Below are positions 34,629 to 42,786 of a stretch of 64,000 nt of DNA, in pieces. The stretch is taken from positions 54,128-118,127 of the forward strand of contig DBXM01000019.1 of the NCBI GenBank assembly GCA_002309655.1, read 5' to 3'. The notes under the pieces are model-generated. The model was given only the letters and a program-made list of their open reading frames with translations, was not told the origin of the DNA and did no database searches. Each line of letters begins with the position of its first letter. The first letter of the stretch is position 1. The translations under genes were made by a program, and so were the position numbers. This DNA comes from Mageeibacillus sp. UBA1212. GTDB taxonomy: Bacteria; Bacillota; Clostridia; UBA1212.

Positions 34629-36293
34629 TTACTGCAGGTGGATCTTCTCGATGGCCGAGTCGATGAGCGGGATGACGTCCTTCTTGCGGGACATCAGGCG
34701 GTCGAATTTGATGCAGTTTTCGTCCGGCTTCATCAGTAGCTCGCGCCTCACGACGTCGGAAAGCCTTCCCGTGATCCACATCTCGGTCTTCCGCTTGGAG
34801 AGCTCGGTGATCATCAGTGCCAGCAGGTCGAAGCCGCTCGAACCCGCCGCCTCGCCGGCCATATACTCGAGGATGCCCGGCTTTTCGTCCTTGATGTAGT
34901 CCATGTTGAGAATCGTGATCTGGCTGATTCCGCAGTGGTAGTCGTTGAACGAAACGCGCTTGAAGTCCTGGCTGTAGATCTCTTTGGCGGTCTTGCCCTT
35001 GAGTTCGGAGCCGGCCGTGAACATTCTGTCCGCGAACTCGTCGATGTTGATGCCGCAGATCTGCGCCAGCCTCTCCGCGGTGCGCCTGTCGAAATCGGTG
35101 CACGTGGGCGACTCGAACTTGAGCGTGTCGGAAATGATTGCCGCGCAGAGGATTCCCGCTATCTGAGGCGAGGGGCGCCTGCCGAGGTCGGCATACATGT
35201 TCGCGATGATAGTCGCGGTGCTGCCGAGGGGCTCGTTCTTGAAGAGAATCGGCGCGGTTGTGGTGAGGTCGCCCAGCTTGTGGTGGTCGATGATCTCAAG
35301 AACCTCGGCCTCTTCGATGCCCGGGCAGGTCTGCGATTTTTCATTGTGGTCGACGAGAATGACCCGCTTTTTGCGCTGCGAAATCAGGTGGAAGCGCGAA
35401 ATGAACCCGCAGACGTGGTCTTCACTGTCGAGAACCGGATAGCTTCTGAAACGGTTTTTGCCCATCTGGTCGCGAATGTTCTCGACGTAGTCGTCGATGT
35501 GGAAGCTTACGATGTGGTTTTTGTCGGTGTTGCGGCACATTATCGAGCCGACCGGAATGCTCTGGTTGATCAGCCTGACCGTGGTGTACGTGTCGAGCGC
35601 CGTCGTGACGATGACCGTTCCCGAATCCTTCGCCGCGCTCAGCACCTTCTCGTCCGGAGTGTGGCCGCAGGTTACGATAATGCACCCCGCACCCATTTTG
35701 ATCGCCGCCAGCAGAATGTCCTCGCGGTCGCCGGTGATGACGATGTCCCCCGGTTCGGCGTATTCCTCGAGCGTCTCGGGAAGCCCCGCCGCCACGATCA
35801 CCTTCCCCTTCGCAGTGAAGTTCTCGGCGTCGCCCGCAACCAGGTCCGCGTTCACCGTCTCCATAATGTTGTCGAGCTTGGTGCCGTAGGCCGAGACCGC
35901 GTTGTAGTTGAACGCGTCCATATATTTTTCGGTGATGTCGGACATGGAGACGATGCCTATCAGCTTCTCGTTGTCATCGACCACCGGCAGCGTTTTGGTC
36001 TCGGAGCGCTCCATAATGTTCCACGCCTTTTTAATGGTCGTGTTCGGCGAGAGCTTCTCCGCGCGGTCGATTTTGAGGTCGCACACCTGCGTTTTGACCG
36101 TCTCGAGGATCGGCGGCACCGGCAGCTTGAAGTAGTCGAGAATGAACGCGGTCTCCTTGTTTATCTCGCCCAGTCTGCGCGCCTCCGCGTCGATACCGAG
36201 CTTGCGCTTGAGGTCCGCGTACGCGATGCTCGAACAGATCGAGTCGGTGTCGGGATGTCTGTGACCGAAAATGTAGATAATGTCGTTGCCCAT
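34629..36293 (-). CDS. ppaC: Manganese-dependent inorganic pyrophosphatase with CBS and DRTGG domains
   Basis: The protein has 554 residues. It hydrolyses pyrophosphate to phosphate in the cytoplasm. It belongs to family II with a regulatory insert: DHH domain start (GHRHPDTDS at 10-18), a CBS domain (KTLPVVDDNEKLIGIVS), a DRTGG domain, a second CBS domain (SYPVLDSEDHVCGFIS), then the second half of the DHH domain (IIDHHKLGD) and the DHHA2 domain ending in GRLSDVVRRE. In clostridial homologues the CBS pair binds adenine nucleotides and tunes activity. It lies 98 bases after murB. Confidence 0.95.
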   Translation of the reverse strand: MGNDIIYIFGHRHPDTDSICSSIAYADLKRKLGIDAEARRLGEINKETAFILDYFKLPVPPILETVKTQVCDLKIDRAEKLSPNTTIKKAWNIMERSETKTLPVVDDNEKLIGIVSMSDITEKYMDAFNYNAVSAYGTKLDNIMETVNADLVAGDAENFTAKGKVIVAAGLPETLEEYAEPGDIVITGDREDILLAAIKMGAGCIIVTCGHTPDEKVLSAAKDSGTVIVTTALDTYTTVRLINQSIPVGSIMCRNTDKNHIVSFHIDDYVENIRDQMGKNRFRSYPVLDSEDHVCGFISRFHLISQRKKRVILVDHNEKSQTCPGIEEAEVLEIIDHHKLGDLTTTAPILFKNEPLGSTATIIANMYADLGRRPSPQIAGILCAAIISDTLKFESPTCTDFDRRTAERLAQICGINIDEFADRMFTAGSELKGKTAKEIYSQDFKRVSFNDYHCGISQITILNMDYIKDEKPGILEYMAGEAAGSSGFDLLALMITELSKRKTEMWITGRLSDVVRRELLMKPDENCIKFDRLMSRKKDVIPLIDSAIEKIHLQ

Positions 36294-36391
36294 TTTTCCT
36301 CCGAAGTTGGTAAAGGTTTCCCTGTCTTACTAAAAAATGCGATTCACGCGCCGCGAAGACGCGATTTCCCGTGCGGTCGGTTCTCCGGCGG

Positions 36392-37300
36392 CTACTCCAA
36401 ATAGACGATCTCGGGATCCAGAGTAACTCCGGTCTTCTCGAAAACGGTCTTTCTGACGGCCTCGATCACCTTCAGAACGTCCTCCGCCGTCGCGCCGCCC
36501 CTGTTCACCACGAAGCCCGCGTGTTTTGTCGATACCTCGGCGTCGCCTATGCGGAAGCCCTTGAGCCCCGCCTCGTCTATGAGCCGCGACGCGAATCCGT
36601 TCGCCGGACGCTTGAACGTGCTTCCCGCGCTCGGCATGTTGAGCGGCTGACTTTCCCTTCTTTTAGCGGAATACGTGAGGTACTCCCTGAGAATTTCCTC
36701 CCTGCTTTCCGCCCTGTTTTCACATTTGAAGACCGCGGAGACGATCACCGCGTCCTTCCTGTCGCAAAAAATACTGTGCCTGTAGGAGAGGCCCGCCTCC
36801 TCCGCGGAGACCGTTTTGAGTTCACCGTTTTCCAGGAAGTCGCACGACTCCAGAACGTCTTTAATTTCAATTCCGTACGCGCCGGCATTCATTCTGATCG
36901 CGCCGCCCACGAAACCCGGAATGCCCGCGAGCTTCTCAAACCCCGCGAAACCGTTCGCGTACGCGCATGAATAGACCGAAGCGAGAGTCGCGCCCGCCTC
37001 AGCGTATATCCTGCCGTTTTCGAACCTTACGGACGACATTTTCGGCCCGAGCTTGATCACCGCGCCTTTCACGCCGCCGTCGCTCACGAGAACGTTGCTG
37101 CCCCTTCCGATGACGGTAAACGGCACGTTTTTCTCCCCGCAGAGATCTATGACCGCCTTCAGCTGCGCGACGGAAGCGGGCTCGGCCAGAACGTCGGCGG
37201 GGCCTCCGATTCTGAAGGTCGTATGCCGCGACATGGGCTCGTCCGCGTACGCTTCGCAGATGCTCAATATTCGGGAAATGAATTCTTCGTTAACTGCCAT
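36392..37300 (-). CDS. murB: UDP-N-acetylenolpyruvoylglucosamine reductase
   Basis: The protein has 302 residues. This FAD enzyme makes UDP-MurNAc, the second committed step of peptidoglycan synthesis. The FAD-binding part has HTTFRIGGPADV and VIGRGSNVLVSDGG. The catalytic region has PGFVGGAIRMNAGAYG, the serine in AGSTFKRP and the C-terminal glutamate in LDPEI. The short type without the extra loop is the usual Gram-positive form. The ATG at 37300 follows GGGAG. It is detached from the ftsQAZ genes 16 kb away. Confidence 0.95.
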   Translation of the reverse strand: MAVNEEFISRILSICEAYADEPMSRHTTFRIGGPADVLAEPASVAQLKAVIDLCGEKNVPFTVIGRGSNVLVSDGGVKGAVIKLGPKMSSVRFENGRIYAEAGATLASVYSCAYANGFAGFEKLAGIPGFVGGAIRMNAGAYGIEIKDVLESCDFLENGELKTVSAEEAGLSYRHSIFCDRKDAVIVSAVFKCENRAESREEILREYLTYSAKRRESQPLNMPSAGSTFKRPANGFASRLIDEAGLKGFRIGDAEVSTKHAGFVVNRGGATAEDVLKVIEAVRKTVFEKTGVTLDPEIVYLE

Positions 37301-37352
37301 TTTTCTCCCGCGGCACTTCTCCGCGCCGCCCGCACGCTCGCGTGAAATCAAA

Positions 37353-37940
37353 TTAAATCAAAATGAATATGACCAGCAGCACCACCGCGACAGCGATCAC
37401 GCACGCGCCGGCCGCCTTGATACCGTTCATATTCTTCCACTCGGGCACCTCGTCCTCGCCCTTCTTGTAGACAATGTGCCAGATCTCCTCGGCAAAAAGA
37501 ATTATCAGTCCGCCCGCGAGCGCAACGACCGCCACGATCGCCGCCTGCCAGAACTTCACGAACCTGTCCTTGCCCTTGACGATCATCCTAATAAGTTTCT
37601 CGGAGTACGTTCCGAACGCCTCCGGGTCGTCCGTTTTCGCGCCGTCCTTAAAGGCGGTCACCGCGAACTCCGTCTTGTCGACAGTGTACGAAAAATCGCT
37701 GCCGTCGACCGAAACCGTCACGACCTCGCCGTCGTCCGACGCAAGGCCCGTTTCGACCCTTCCCGGCTCCTCAAAATAAAACTCCAGTGTTTTGACGCCG
37801 TCCTGTTCGGAAACGACTATATACCTGACGCCGTCGGCCACGCCCTGGGTGTTGTCCCTCTCGAAAAGAGTAAAAAACGCGAGCACGCTGACGCTTAGGA
37901 GACATATCATTATCAGCAGAATATTCCGTCCTTTGTTCAT
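37353..37940 (-). CDS. Membrane protein of unknown function
   Basis: The protein has 195 residues: an N-terminal membrane helix, an extracytoplasmic beta-rich stretch of about 90 residues, then two membrane helices (AIVAVVALAGGLIILFAEEI and the C-terminal VIAVAVVLLVIFILI). I do not recognise the family. It stands between a sugar-nucleotide pyrophosphorylase and murB with short gaps, which suggests one operon and a possible envelope role. Confidence 0.7.
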   Translation of the reverse strand: MNKGRNILLIMICLLSVSVLAFFTLFERDNTQGVADGVRYIVVSEQDGVKTLEFYFEEPGRVETGLASDDGEVVTVSVDGSDFSYTVDKTEFAVTAFKDGAKTDDPEAFGTYSEKLIRMIVKGKDRFVKFWQAAIVAVVALAGGLIILFAEEIWHIVYKKGEDEVPEWKNMNGIKAAGACVIAVAVVLLVIFILI

Positions 37941-38007
37941 AACACGTGCCTGCTCCTTTTCGTTTAATAAGCACCCGCTTGATTAACGTCCCGTTATTGC
38001 TGTTTGA

Positions 38008-39261
38008 TTACTCTCCGAACTGCGCGAGGTACATCTTTCTCGCCGTCTCCGGGCTGTCGTTCCCCTCCCGGTTCTTGACCGGCGCGAACTCGCTCTCACG
38101 GTCGACCCTCAAAATCGCCAGGTCGTCGAATCTCCCGAAAGCGTCGAAAATGAACGACTCGAACTTAAACGCGTTCGGCTTGTCCGGCGTATGAATTTCA
38201 CCGTCCGCTCCCACGTAAGGAGTCTTTTTCCGCGCCGCGTGGTACGGAAGGCCGTCCGCGTTTTCGAGAATGTCGCCTATCGCGTCCATGCTGAAAAGGT
38301 TGCAGAGAATATGCGCGTCGCCGTAGACAAACTGACCGTCGGCGCCGCGCGCCTCCGCCATTTCGTCCGAAACTTCGGTATACTCTACCACGTACGGTCT
38401 CCCGTTCCGCCTGCAGAAAACGCCCACGCCCTCTTTGGCGTCACGCTTCACAAGCGACTTAGCGGCTACCGGCGCACCGCTCTTTTCACCGAACCCGACG
38501 AGAACCGGATCCGCGAGCTTCAGCAGCACGTTGTCGATGCCGCCGACAAAAACCCATTTGATACCGCGTTTGCGCATATCCGCATAGCAGCCCGAAGACT
38601 TGAGCGCCGCGAAAACGCCGCCGTGGCCGTCCGCGCCCTCTTTAATGTGTCCCGGGTTGTCGAGAATGATTTTCCCGTCGAAGCCCACCATCGGAAGCAT
38701 GTTCTGCACGAAAAACCTGATCTCCGTGCGCGGGTAGCCGAAAAAGCCGTGCGCCTCGAAAAACGCCCGCGTGTCTGCGTCGTTCTCGCGGCTCGTCATA
38801 ATGTACCAGGGAATCGTTCTGCCGTACTTCGCGGAGGCGTCGGCGAGCCGGCGGCACTGTATCTCGAAAAGCGATCTGTGGCAGGAAAGACCGATGTCGA
38901 AGGTTCCCTTCGGGCCGTTGTGGCCGAGTCTCGTTCCCTGTCCGCCCGCCATCGTGACTGCCGCGAACATTCCGCGCGCCATTATGTCCGCACCGGCCTT
39001 TTCGTATTCCGCGAGTTTCTCCGCGGGAAGCGACGCCTTATCCGTATAAGGAAGCGGCTCGAAACTAAAATTATTCTCCGCCGCGTCTCCCTGTTCGCCG
39101 CCGGAAGCGTGCCTGTAAAGGCTCAGCACTTTTTCGAAATCGATGCCTGCCGCCTGCGCGAGCAGCGCCTTTTTCTCGGCGCTGTCAAGTTCTTTGTAGT
39201 GGTCGAGAACGTGCAACTGACCGTACTTTTTGAGTTTGGATCGGGTTCCGATGTAATTCAT
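38008..39261 (-). CDS. UDP-sugar pyrophosphorylase, UAP/UGP family
   Basis: The protein has 417 residues. It makes a UDP-sugar from UTP and a sugar-1-phosphate. The nucleotide loop is TMAGGQGTRLGHNGPKG, with the family motifs PWYIMTSREND, PGHIKEGADGHGG and KWVFVGGIDNVLLKLADP. This is the eukaryotic-like UAP1/UGP2 family, distinct from GalU and GlmU. Whether it prefers GlcNAc-1-P, GalNAc-1-P or Glc-1-P cannot be read; UDP-GlcNAc would fit with murB downstream. Confidence 0.9.
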   Translation of the reverse strand: MNYIGTRSKLKKYGQLHVLDHYKELDSAEKKALLAQAAGIDFEKVLSLYRHASGGEQGDAAENNFSFEPLPYTDKASLPAEKLAEYEKAGADIMARGMFAAVTMAGGQGTRLGHNGPKGTFDIGLSCHRSLFEIQCRRLADASAKYGRTIPWYIMTSRENDADTRAFFEAHGFFGYPRTEIRFFVQNMLPMVGFDGKIILDNPGHIKEGADGHGGVFAALKSSGCYADMRKRGIKWVFVGGIDNVLLKLADPVLVGFGEKSGAPVAAKSLVKRDAKEGVGVFCRRNGRPYVVEYTEVSDEMAEARGADGQFVYGDAHILCNLFSMDAIGDILENADGLPYHAARKKTPYVGADGEIHTPDKPNAFKFESFIFDAFGRFDDLAILRVDRESEFAPVKNREGNDSPETARKMYLAQFGE

Positions 39262-39335
39262 TTCGCATTCTCCGTTTTCCGTCGCGCCTGCGCCGGTGTG
39301 CTTTTTTTGCTGTCCGAAAACAGTTACACACTTTT

Positions 39336-39364
39336 ATTATAACAGTTTTTCGCCGGAAAGTGAA
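39336..39364 (-). promoter_or_regulatory. Promoter of the pyrophosphorylase-murB-ppaC run
   Basis: On the minus strand TTCACT, 17 bases, TATAAT. Confidence 0.6.
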
Positions 39365-39430
39365 TAGAAAAAGCCGCTTCCGCGAAGACTTCCGCGAAGA
39401 AATGAATCATGCTTTCCCAAAGCACATAAA

Positions 39431-39467
39431 GCCGGACGCGCCACCATTTTTCGACGGCGCGTCCGGC
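39431..39467 (-). terminator. Terminator of the lipoprotein gene at 39513
   Basis: GCCGGACGCGCC pairs perfectly with GGCGCGTCCGGC; the following minus-strand tract is short and T-rich. Confidence 0.55.
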
Positions 39468-39512
39468 ACTAAAATCAACCGGGTATTATCTTGTTCCAAA
39501 TCAGGGAGAAAA

Positions 39513-40472
39513 TCAAATCTGCGTGTAAACGGTGAATGCGGTCGCAAGATTGTCCGGACCGGATTTTGAGGCGAATTTTACCGCCGCATAAATCTTGCCG
39601 TCATTTCCGAAACAGATGCTTCTTGTTCCCGTATCCTCTGCTTTATCGCCAAGCTTTTCGTGCATATATTCGAGTATGGAATTGATTCCGGCTTCGACTT
39701 TTTCTATTGAAGGCTGCGCATAATAACCGGAAATTCCCGCCTCTTTCGCAGAAACCCCGTATATGTATCCGCTCCTCGCAACTCCTACGACGATAGTGTC
39801 GTTGGTAGGTATTCCTTCCGTCTCCACGGAGTATATGAAGCAGTAGCTTCCGTCACTGTCTTCAATTTCTCTTATTGCCGAATACTTCGACAAGTCATAC
39901 TTCATTGTATCTGCAACGAATCCCTTGAAAACGTTCCTTGCCTCATCGAGGTCAATTTCAACGTCCTCATACCCGGTTTCGTCGGCAGGTTCAAAAACAT
40001 ATCCGGCGAGCATATCAGTGCCGCTCAAATAGTCAAGAACAACCGTAAACGCGTCGGTTGTTAATTTGTAGTGGTCATACGATCCGTATCTGAAAAGAAC
40101 GTTCTCCGCCTCCGGATCGCCTGAATCTGTCTCTGTCCACTGGTATTCCGCTTCGTAAGTCTCTCCGTCAATATCGATAACCTTTGTCGCGGCGGCGTTC
40201 TTTGAGGAAATCCTTTTGACCTCGCCTCCGTTCAACGCGGTAAGTTGCCCCAGTTCCGACAAACCTGTAAAAAAATCTGCCTGCACAGCGTCGGATGCGT
40301 TAATAAAATACCTGGCAGTCGGTTCCGAAGCGTTTGCGTTTTCGTCCGAAGTTGACTCTCCGCCGGCAACATGCAATTGTTCCTCGTCATTTTCGTCAAT
40401 TCTTGGCTGCGAACATCCTGCCCCCGCAAAAAGGAACAGCATCGCAAGTGTTAAAAGAATGCATTTTTTCAT
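39513..40472 (-). CDS. Lipoprotein of unknown function
   Basis: The protein has 319 residues. The signal peptide ends in AGAGC (Cys20), followed by an acidic Ser/Asn/Glu linker and an extracytoplasmic alpha/beta region of about 260 residues. I do not recognise the domain. The ATG at 40472 has GGAGG eight bases upstream; the longer frame would start inside the leader. The promoter contains a G7 tract, so expression may switch. Codon use is less G+C-rich than that of the neighbours. Confidence 0.75.
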   Translation of the reverse strand: MKKCILLTLAMLFLFAGAGCSQPRIDENDEEQLHVAGGESTSDENANASEPTARYFINASDAVQADFFTGLSELGQLTALNGGEVKRISSKNAAATKVIDIDGETYEAEYQWTETDSGDPEAENVLFRYGSYDHYKLTTDAFTVVLDYLSGTDMLAGYVFEPADETGYEDVEIDLDEARNVFKGFVADTMKYDLSKYSAIREIEDSDGSYCFIYSVETEGIPTNDTIVVGVARSGYIYGVSAKEAGISGYYAQPSIEKVEAGINSILEYMHEKLGDKAEDTGTRSICFGNDGKIYAAVKFASKSGPDNLATAFTVYTQI

Positions 40473-40549
40473 CGTGGTTTCCTCCGTTTCTTTATTATTA
40501 TCAAGAAGGCGCTTACATTCAATTGTCCGAAGCTCTTCCTTCAATTTAT

Positions 40550-40577
40550 ATTATACACCCCCCCTAAAAAAATCAAT
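40550..40577 (-). promoter_or_regulatory. Promoter with a G7 homopolymer in the spacer
   Basis: On the minus strand a TTGATT-like -35 box (40571-40576), then T5-A-G7-TG, then TATAAT (40550-40555). The spacer is only 15-16 bases, below the optimum, and its length would change by slippage in the G tract. Confidence 0.6.
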
Positions 40578-40630
40578 AGGCTTGTGTGGGGCGTGTTTGC
40601 ACGATTTTTGTTTCATTTTCGGGCAAAAAG

Positions 40631-40639
40631 TGGTATCAT
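40631..40639 (+). promoter_or_regulatory. Extended -10 box for the DUF6062 gene
   Basis: TGGTATCAT is an extended -10 element; no good -35 box is seen. The gene starts about 50 bases further on, behind AAAAGGAGGG. Confidence 0.4.
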
Positions 40640-40689
40640 AAACACGTAAAGACGGATTCACGCACATTTTCGAAAAGGAGGGCCGCTTT

Positions 40690-41496
40690 ATGGCCGATAC
40701 GATTTATACAATTCCCGTCAGTGAGGCGTTTGAGGCGGACTGCGAATGCCCGGTCTGCGAACTCAAGAAACGGTTTGAAAACAGTACCGTCGAGTACTTC
40801 GCGGGACCTTCGCTAATGGAGCCCGACACCCGCATCGTCACGAACGACCTCGGTTTCTGCGGCCGCCACTTCAACATGCTCTACAACTCGCAGGCCAAAA
40901 AACTCGGCCTGGGTCTGATGCTCGACACGTACATGCAGGAACAGCTGAAACGCATCAAAAAATACGCGCAGGCAAAGGACACCGGCACCACCGGAGAAGA
41001 CGCGTCCCCGGATCCGGAGTCAGGCGAAAATCATAGCGAAAAGCGCAAAAAGTTCAGCCTTTTCGGCGGGAAGAACGCCTCGAAACCTGCCGCGAGCCAG
41101 CCTCTCGTAAGGTACCTTCGCGCACACGAAAAAGAATGCGCCGTCTGCAAAAAGCTCGACTACACGATGGACCGCTACGTCGACATCATTTTCCACATGT
41201 ACAAGACCGACCGCGATTTCAGGGCGAAGTTCCGCTCTTCAAAGGGCTTCTGCGTTCCCCACACCGCGCTTCTGCTTGAGGAGTCCGGCAAAAAACTCGG
41301 CGGCTCGACGCGGGACGAATTCCGCGACACGGTGACTTCGCTTCTGGTCACCAACCTTGAACGCATCGAGGGCGAGGTCGACTGGTTCACCAAGAAGTTC
41401 GACTACCGGAACGCCGAAGCCGACTGGGGCAATTCGCGCGACGCCCTTCCCCGCGGCATTTTAAAGATGACCGGCGAGACCGACATAATCAAGTAA
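40690..41496 (+). CDS. DUF6062 family protein
   Basis: The protein has 268 residues. The N-terminus holds CPVCELKKRFENS and a GFCGRHFNMLY motif, and the second half repeats the plan with CAVCKKLDYTMDRY and GFCVPHTALLLEE, so it is an internal duplication with two Cys/His sets that could bind zinc. A charged linker joins the halves. Such proteins occur widely in Clostridia without known function. It is 62 bases upstream of the P-loop/Asp23 gene, likely co-transcribed. Confidence 0.8.
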   Translation: MADTIYTIPVSEAFEADCECPVCELKKRFENSTVEYFAGPSLMEPDTRIVTNDLGFCGRHFNMLYNSQAKKLGLGLMLDTYMQEQLKRIKKYAQAKDTGTTGEDASPDPESGENHSEKRKKFSLFGGKNASKPAASQPLVRYLRAHEKECAVCKKLDYTMDRYVDIIFHMYKTDRDFRAKFRSSKGFCVPHTALLLEESGKKLGGSTRDEFRDTVTSLLVTNLERIEGEVDWFTKKFDYRNAEADWGNSRDALPRGILKMTGETDIIK

Positions 41497-41558
41497 TATT
41501 CACCTAAATATAGACAATTATAAGCTTCCGGAGAACAATTTGAAAAGGAGGTGAGCGC

Positions 41559-42371
41559 ATGAAGATCTACGCGCTTGTCGGCGAGAGCGGAACGGGCAAA
41601 AGCCACCGCGCAGCCAGAATAGCCCGCGAAAAGAACATCGAATACATAGTCGACGACGGCCTTCTCATCAAAGGCGGCACCATCGTCTGCGGCAAGTCGG
41701 CAAAAAAAGAGAAAACGCGCATCGCCTCCGTAAAGACGGCCGTTTTCGTGAACGACGACCACGCGTTCGAGGTCTCCCACGCGCTCAAGTCGTCGAACCC
41801 TTCCAGCGTTCTTATTCTCGGCACCTCCGACGGCATGGTCAAAAAGATCGCGGAGCGCCTCGGCCTTCACGGGATAGACGAGACTATCTACATTTCCGAC
41901 ATCGCGACTCCGGAGGAGATCCAGCTCGCGCTCAACACCCGCCGCAGCCAGGGAAAGCACGTCATCCCGGTGCCCACGATGGAACTCAAGAAAGACTTCT
42001 CGGGCATCTACCTCGACCCGCTTAACGTCCTCAAAAAGAACAAGAGCGGCTACGTCGAATCCGCCGGCGAAAAGTCAGTCGTGCGGCCCACGTTCAGCTA
42101 CCTCGGCAATTTCACGATCTCGGAGTACGCGATATACCAGATAATGGAGCACTCGGTGATGTCCTCCCCCGCAGTCGCCCGCATCAGCCGTTTCCGCGTC
42201 TCGAACGTCGTCGGCGGCATCACAATGGAAGTCGACCTCGTCCTGAAGTACGGCTACCCCATACCCGAACTCATGAACCGCCTCCGCGCCAACATAACGC
42301 GCGAAATCGAGTGGCTGACGTCGCTCAACGTAAAAAGGCTCACACTTGCGGCGAAAAGCATAGTGGTTTGA
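41559..42371 (+). CDS. P-loop NTPase fused to an Asp23/Gls24 domain
   Basis: The protein has 270 residues. The N-terminal half begins with Walker A GESGTGKS (8-15) and continues as a kinase-like alpha/beta domain with TAVFVNDDHAFEV and a strand VLILGTSDGM. From about 170 the C-terminal part resembles the Asp23/Gls24 envelope-stress family (TISEYAIYQIMEHSVMSS, VVGGITMEVDLVLKYGYPIP). Asp23 proteins usually stand alone and form membrane-tethered filaments; fusion to an ATPase is unusual to me. AAAAGGAGGTG precedes the ATG. Confidence 0.78.
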   Translation: MKIYALVGESGTGKSHRAARIAREKNIEYIVDDGLLIKGGTIVCGKSAKKEKTRIASVKTAVFVNDDHAFEVSHALKSSNPSSVLILGTSDGMVKKIAERLGLHGIDETIYISDIATPEEIQLALNTRRSQGKHVIPVPTMELKKDFSGIYLDPLNVLKKNKSGYVESAGEKSVVRPTFSYLGNFTISEYAIYQIMEHSVMSSPAVARISRFRVSNVVGGITMEVDLVLKYGYPIPELMNRLRANITREIEWLTSLNVKRLTLAAKSIVV

Positions 42372-42395
42372 TTCTTATATTAGGTTATACGCACA

Positions 42396-42444
42396 GCGGG
42401 CCCGCCCCCTTTTAATAACCGGGGGCTGGCCCGCAACTTTTTTT
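42396..42444 (+). terminator. Strong terminator
   Basis: A 14-base stem (GCGGGCC and GCCCCC with one mismatch against its partner) followed by seven Ts ends the DUF6062/Asp23 unit. Confidence 0.85.
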
Positions 42445-42468
42445 CAATATGAAAATTCTAATTTAATT

Positions 42469-42693
42469 CTATTTGCCGAAGAGACCGCCGATTTTTGACG
42501 CGATTCCCGCGACGCCGTCGAGGCCGAGCTTCGCCTTGACGAGGTCGACAAGCTGCTTCAGAATGTCGCCTTTGAGGTCCTTGTTCACGAGCTTTTTGAC
42601 CGTGTCCTCGGGCTTGCTCTTGAAGGCCTTGAGGAGGCTGTCGTCGCCCTGAATTTTCTTGACGAGTTGTTCCGCTGTCGCTTTGATATCCAT
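42469..42693 (-). CDS. Small helical protein of unknown function
   Basis: The protein has 74 residues, Lys-rich and predicted all-helical (ATAEQLVKKIQGDD, DILKQLVDLVKAKLG), ending in a Gly-rich hydrophobic segment (IASKIGGLFGK). The ATG at 42693 follows AGGGGA. I do not recognise it with certainty. It lies 93 bases after a secreted protein gene in the same direction. Confidence 0.7.
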   Translation of the reverse strand: MDIKATAEQLVKKIQGDDSLLKAFKSKPEDTVKKLVNKDLKGDILKQLVDLVKAKLGLDGVAGIASKIGGLFGK

Positions 42694-42786
42694 TTTGTTT
42701 CCCCTTTCACTGACCGTATTTTGAACTGATGCGGGAACCCCGCTTTTATTCACTAAATAAAGAATGTACCGTAAAAGACTGTGACG

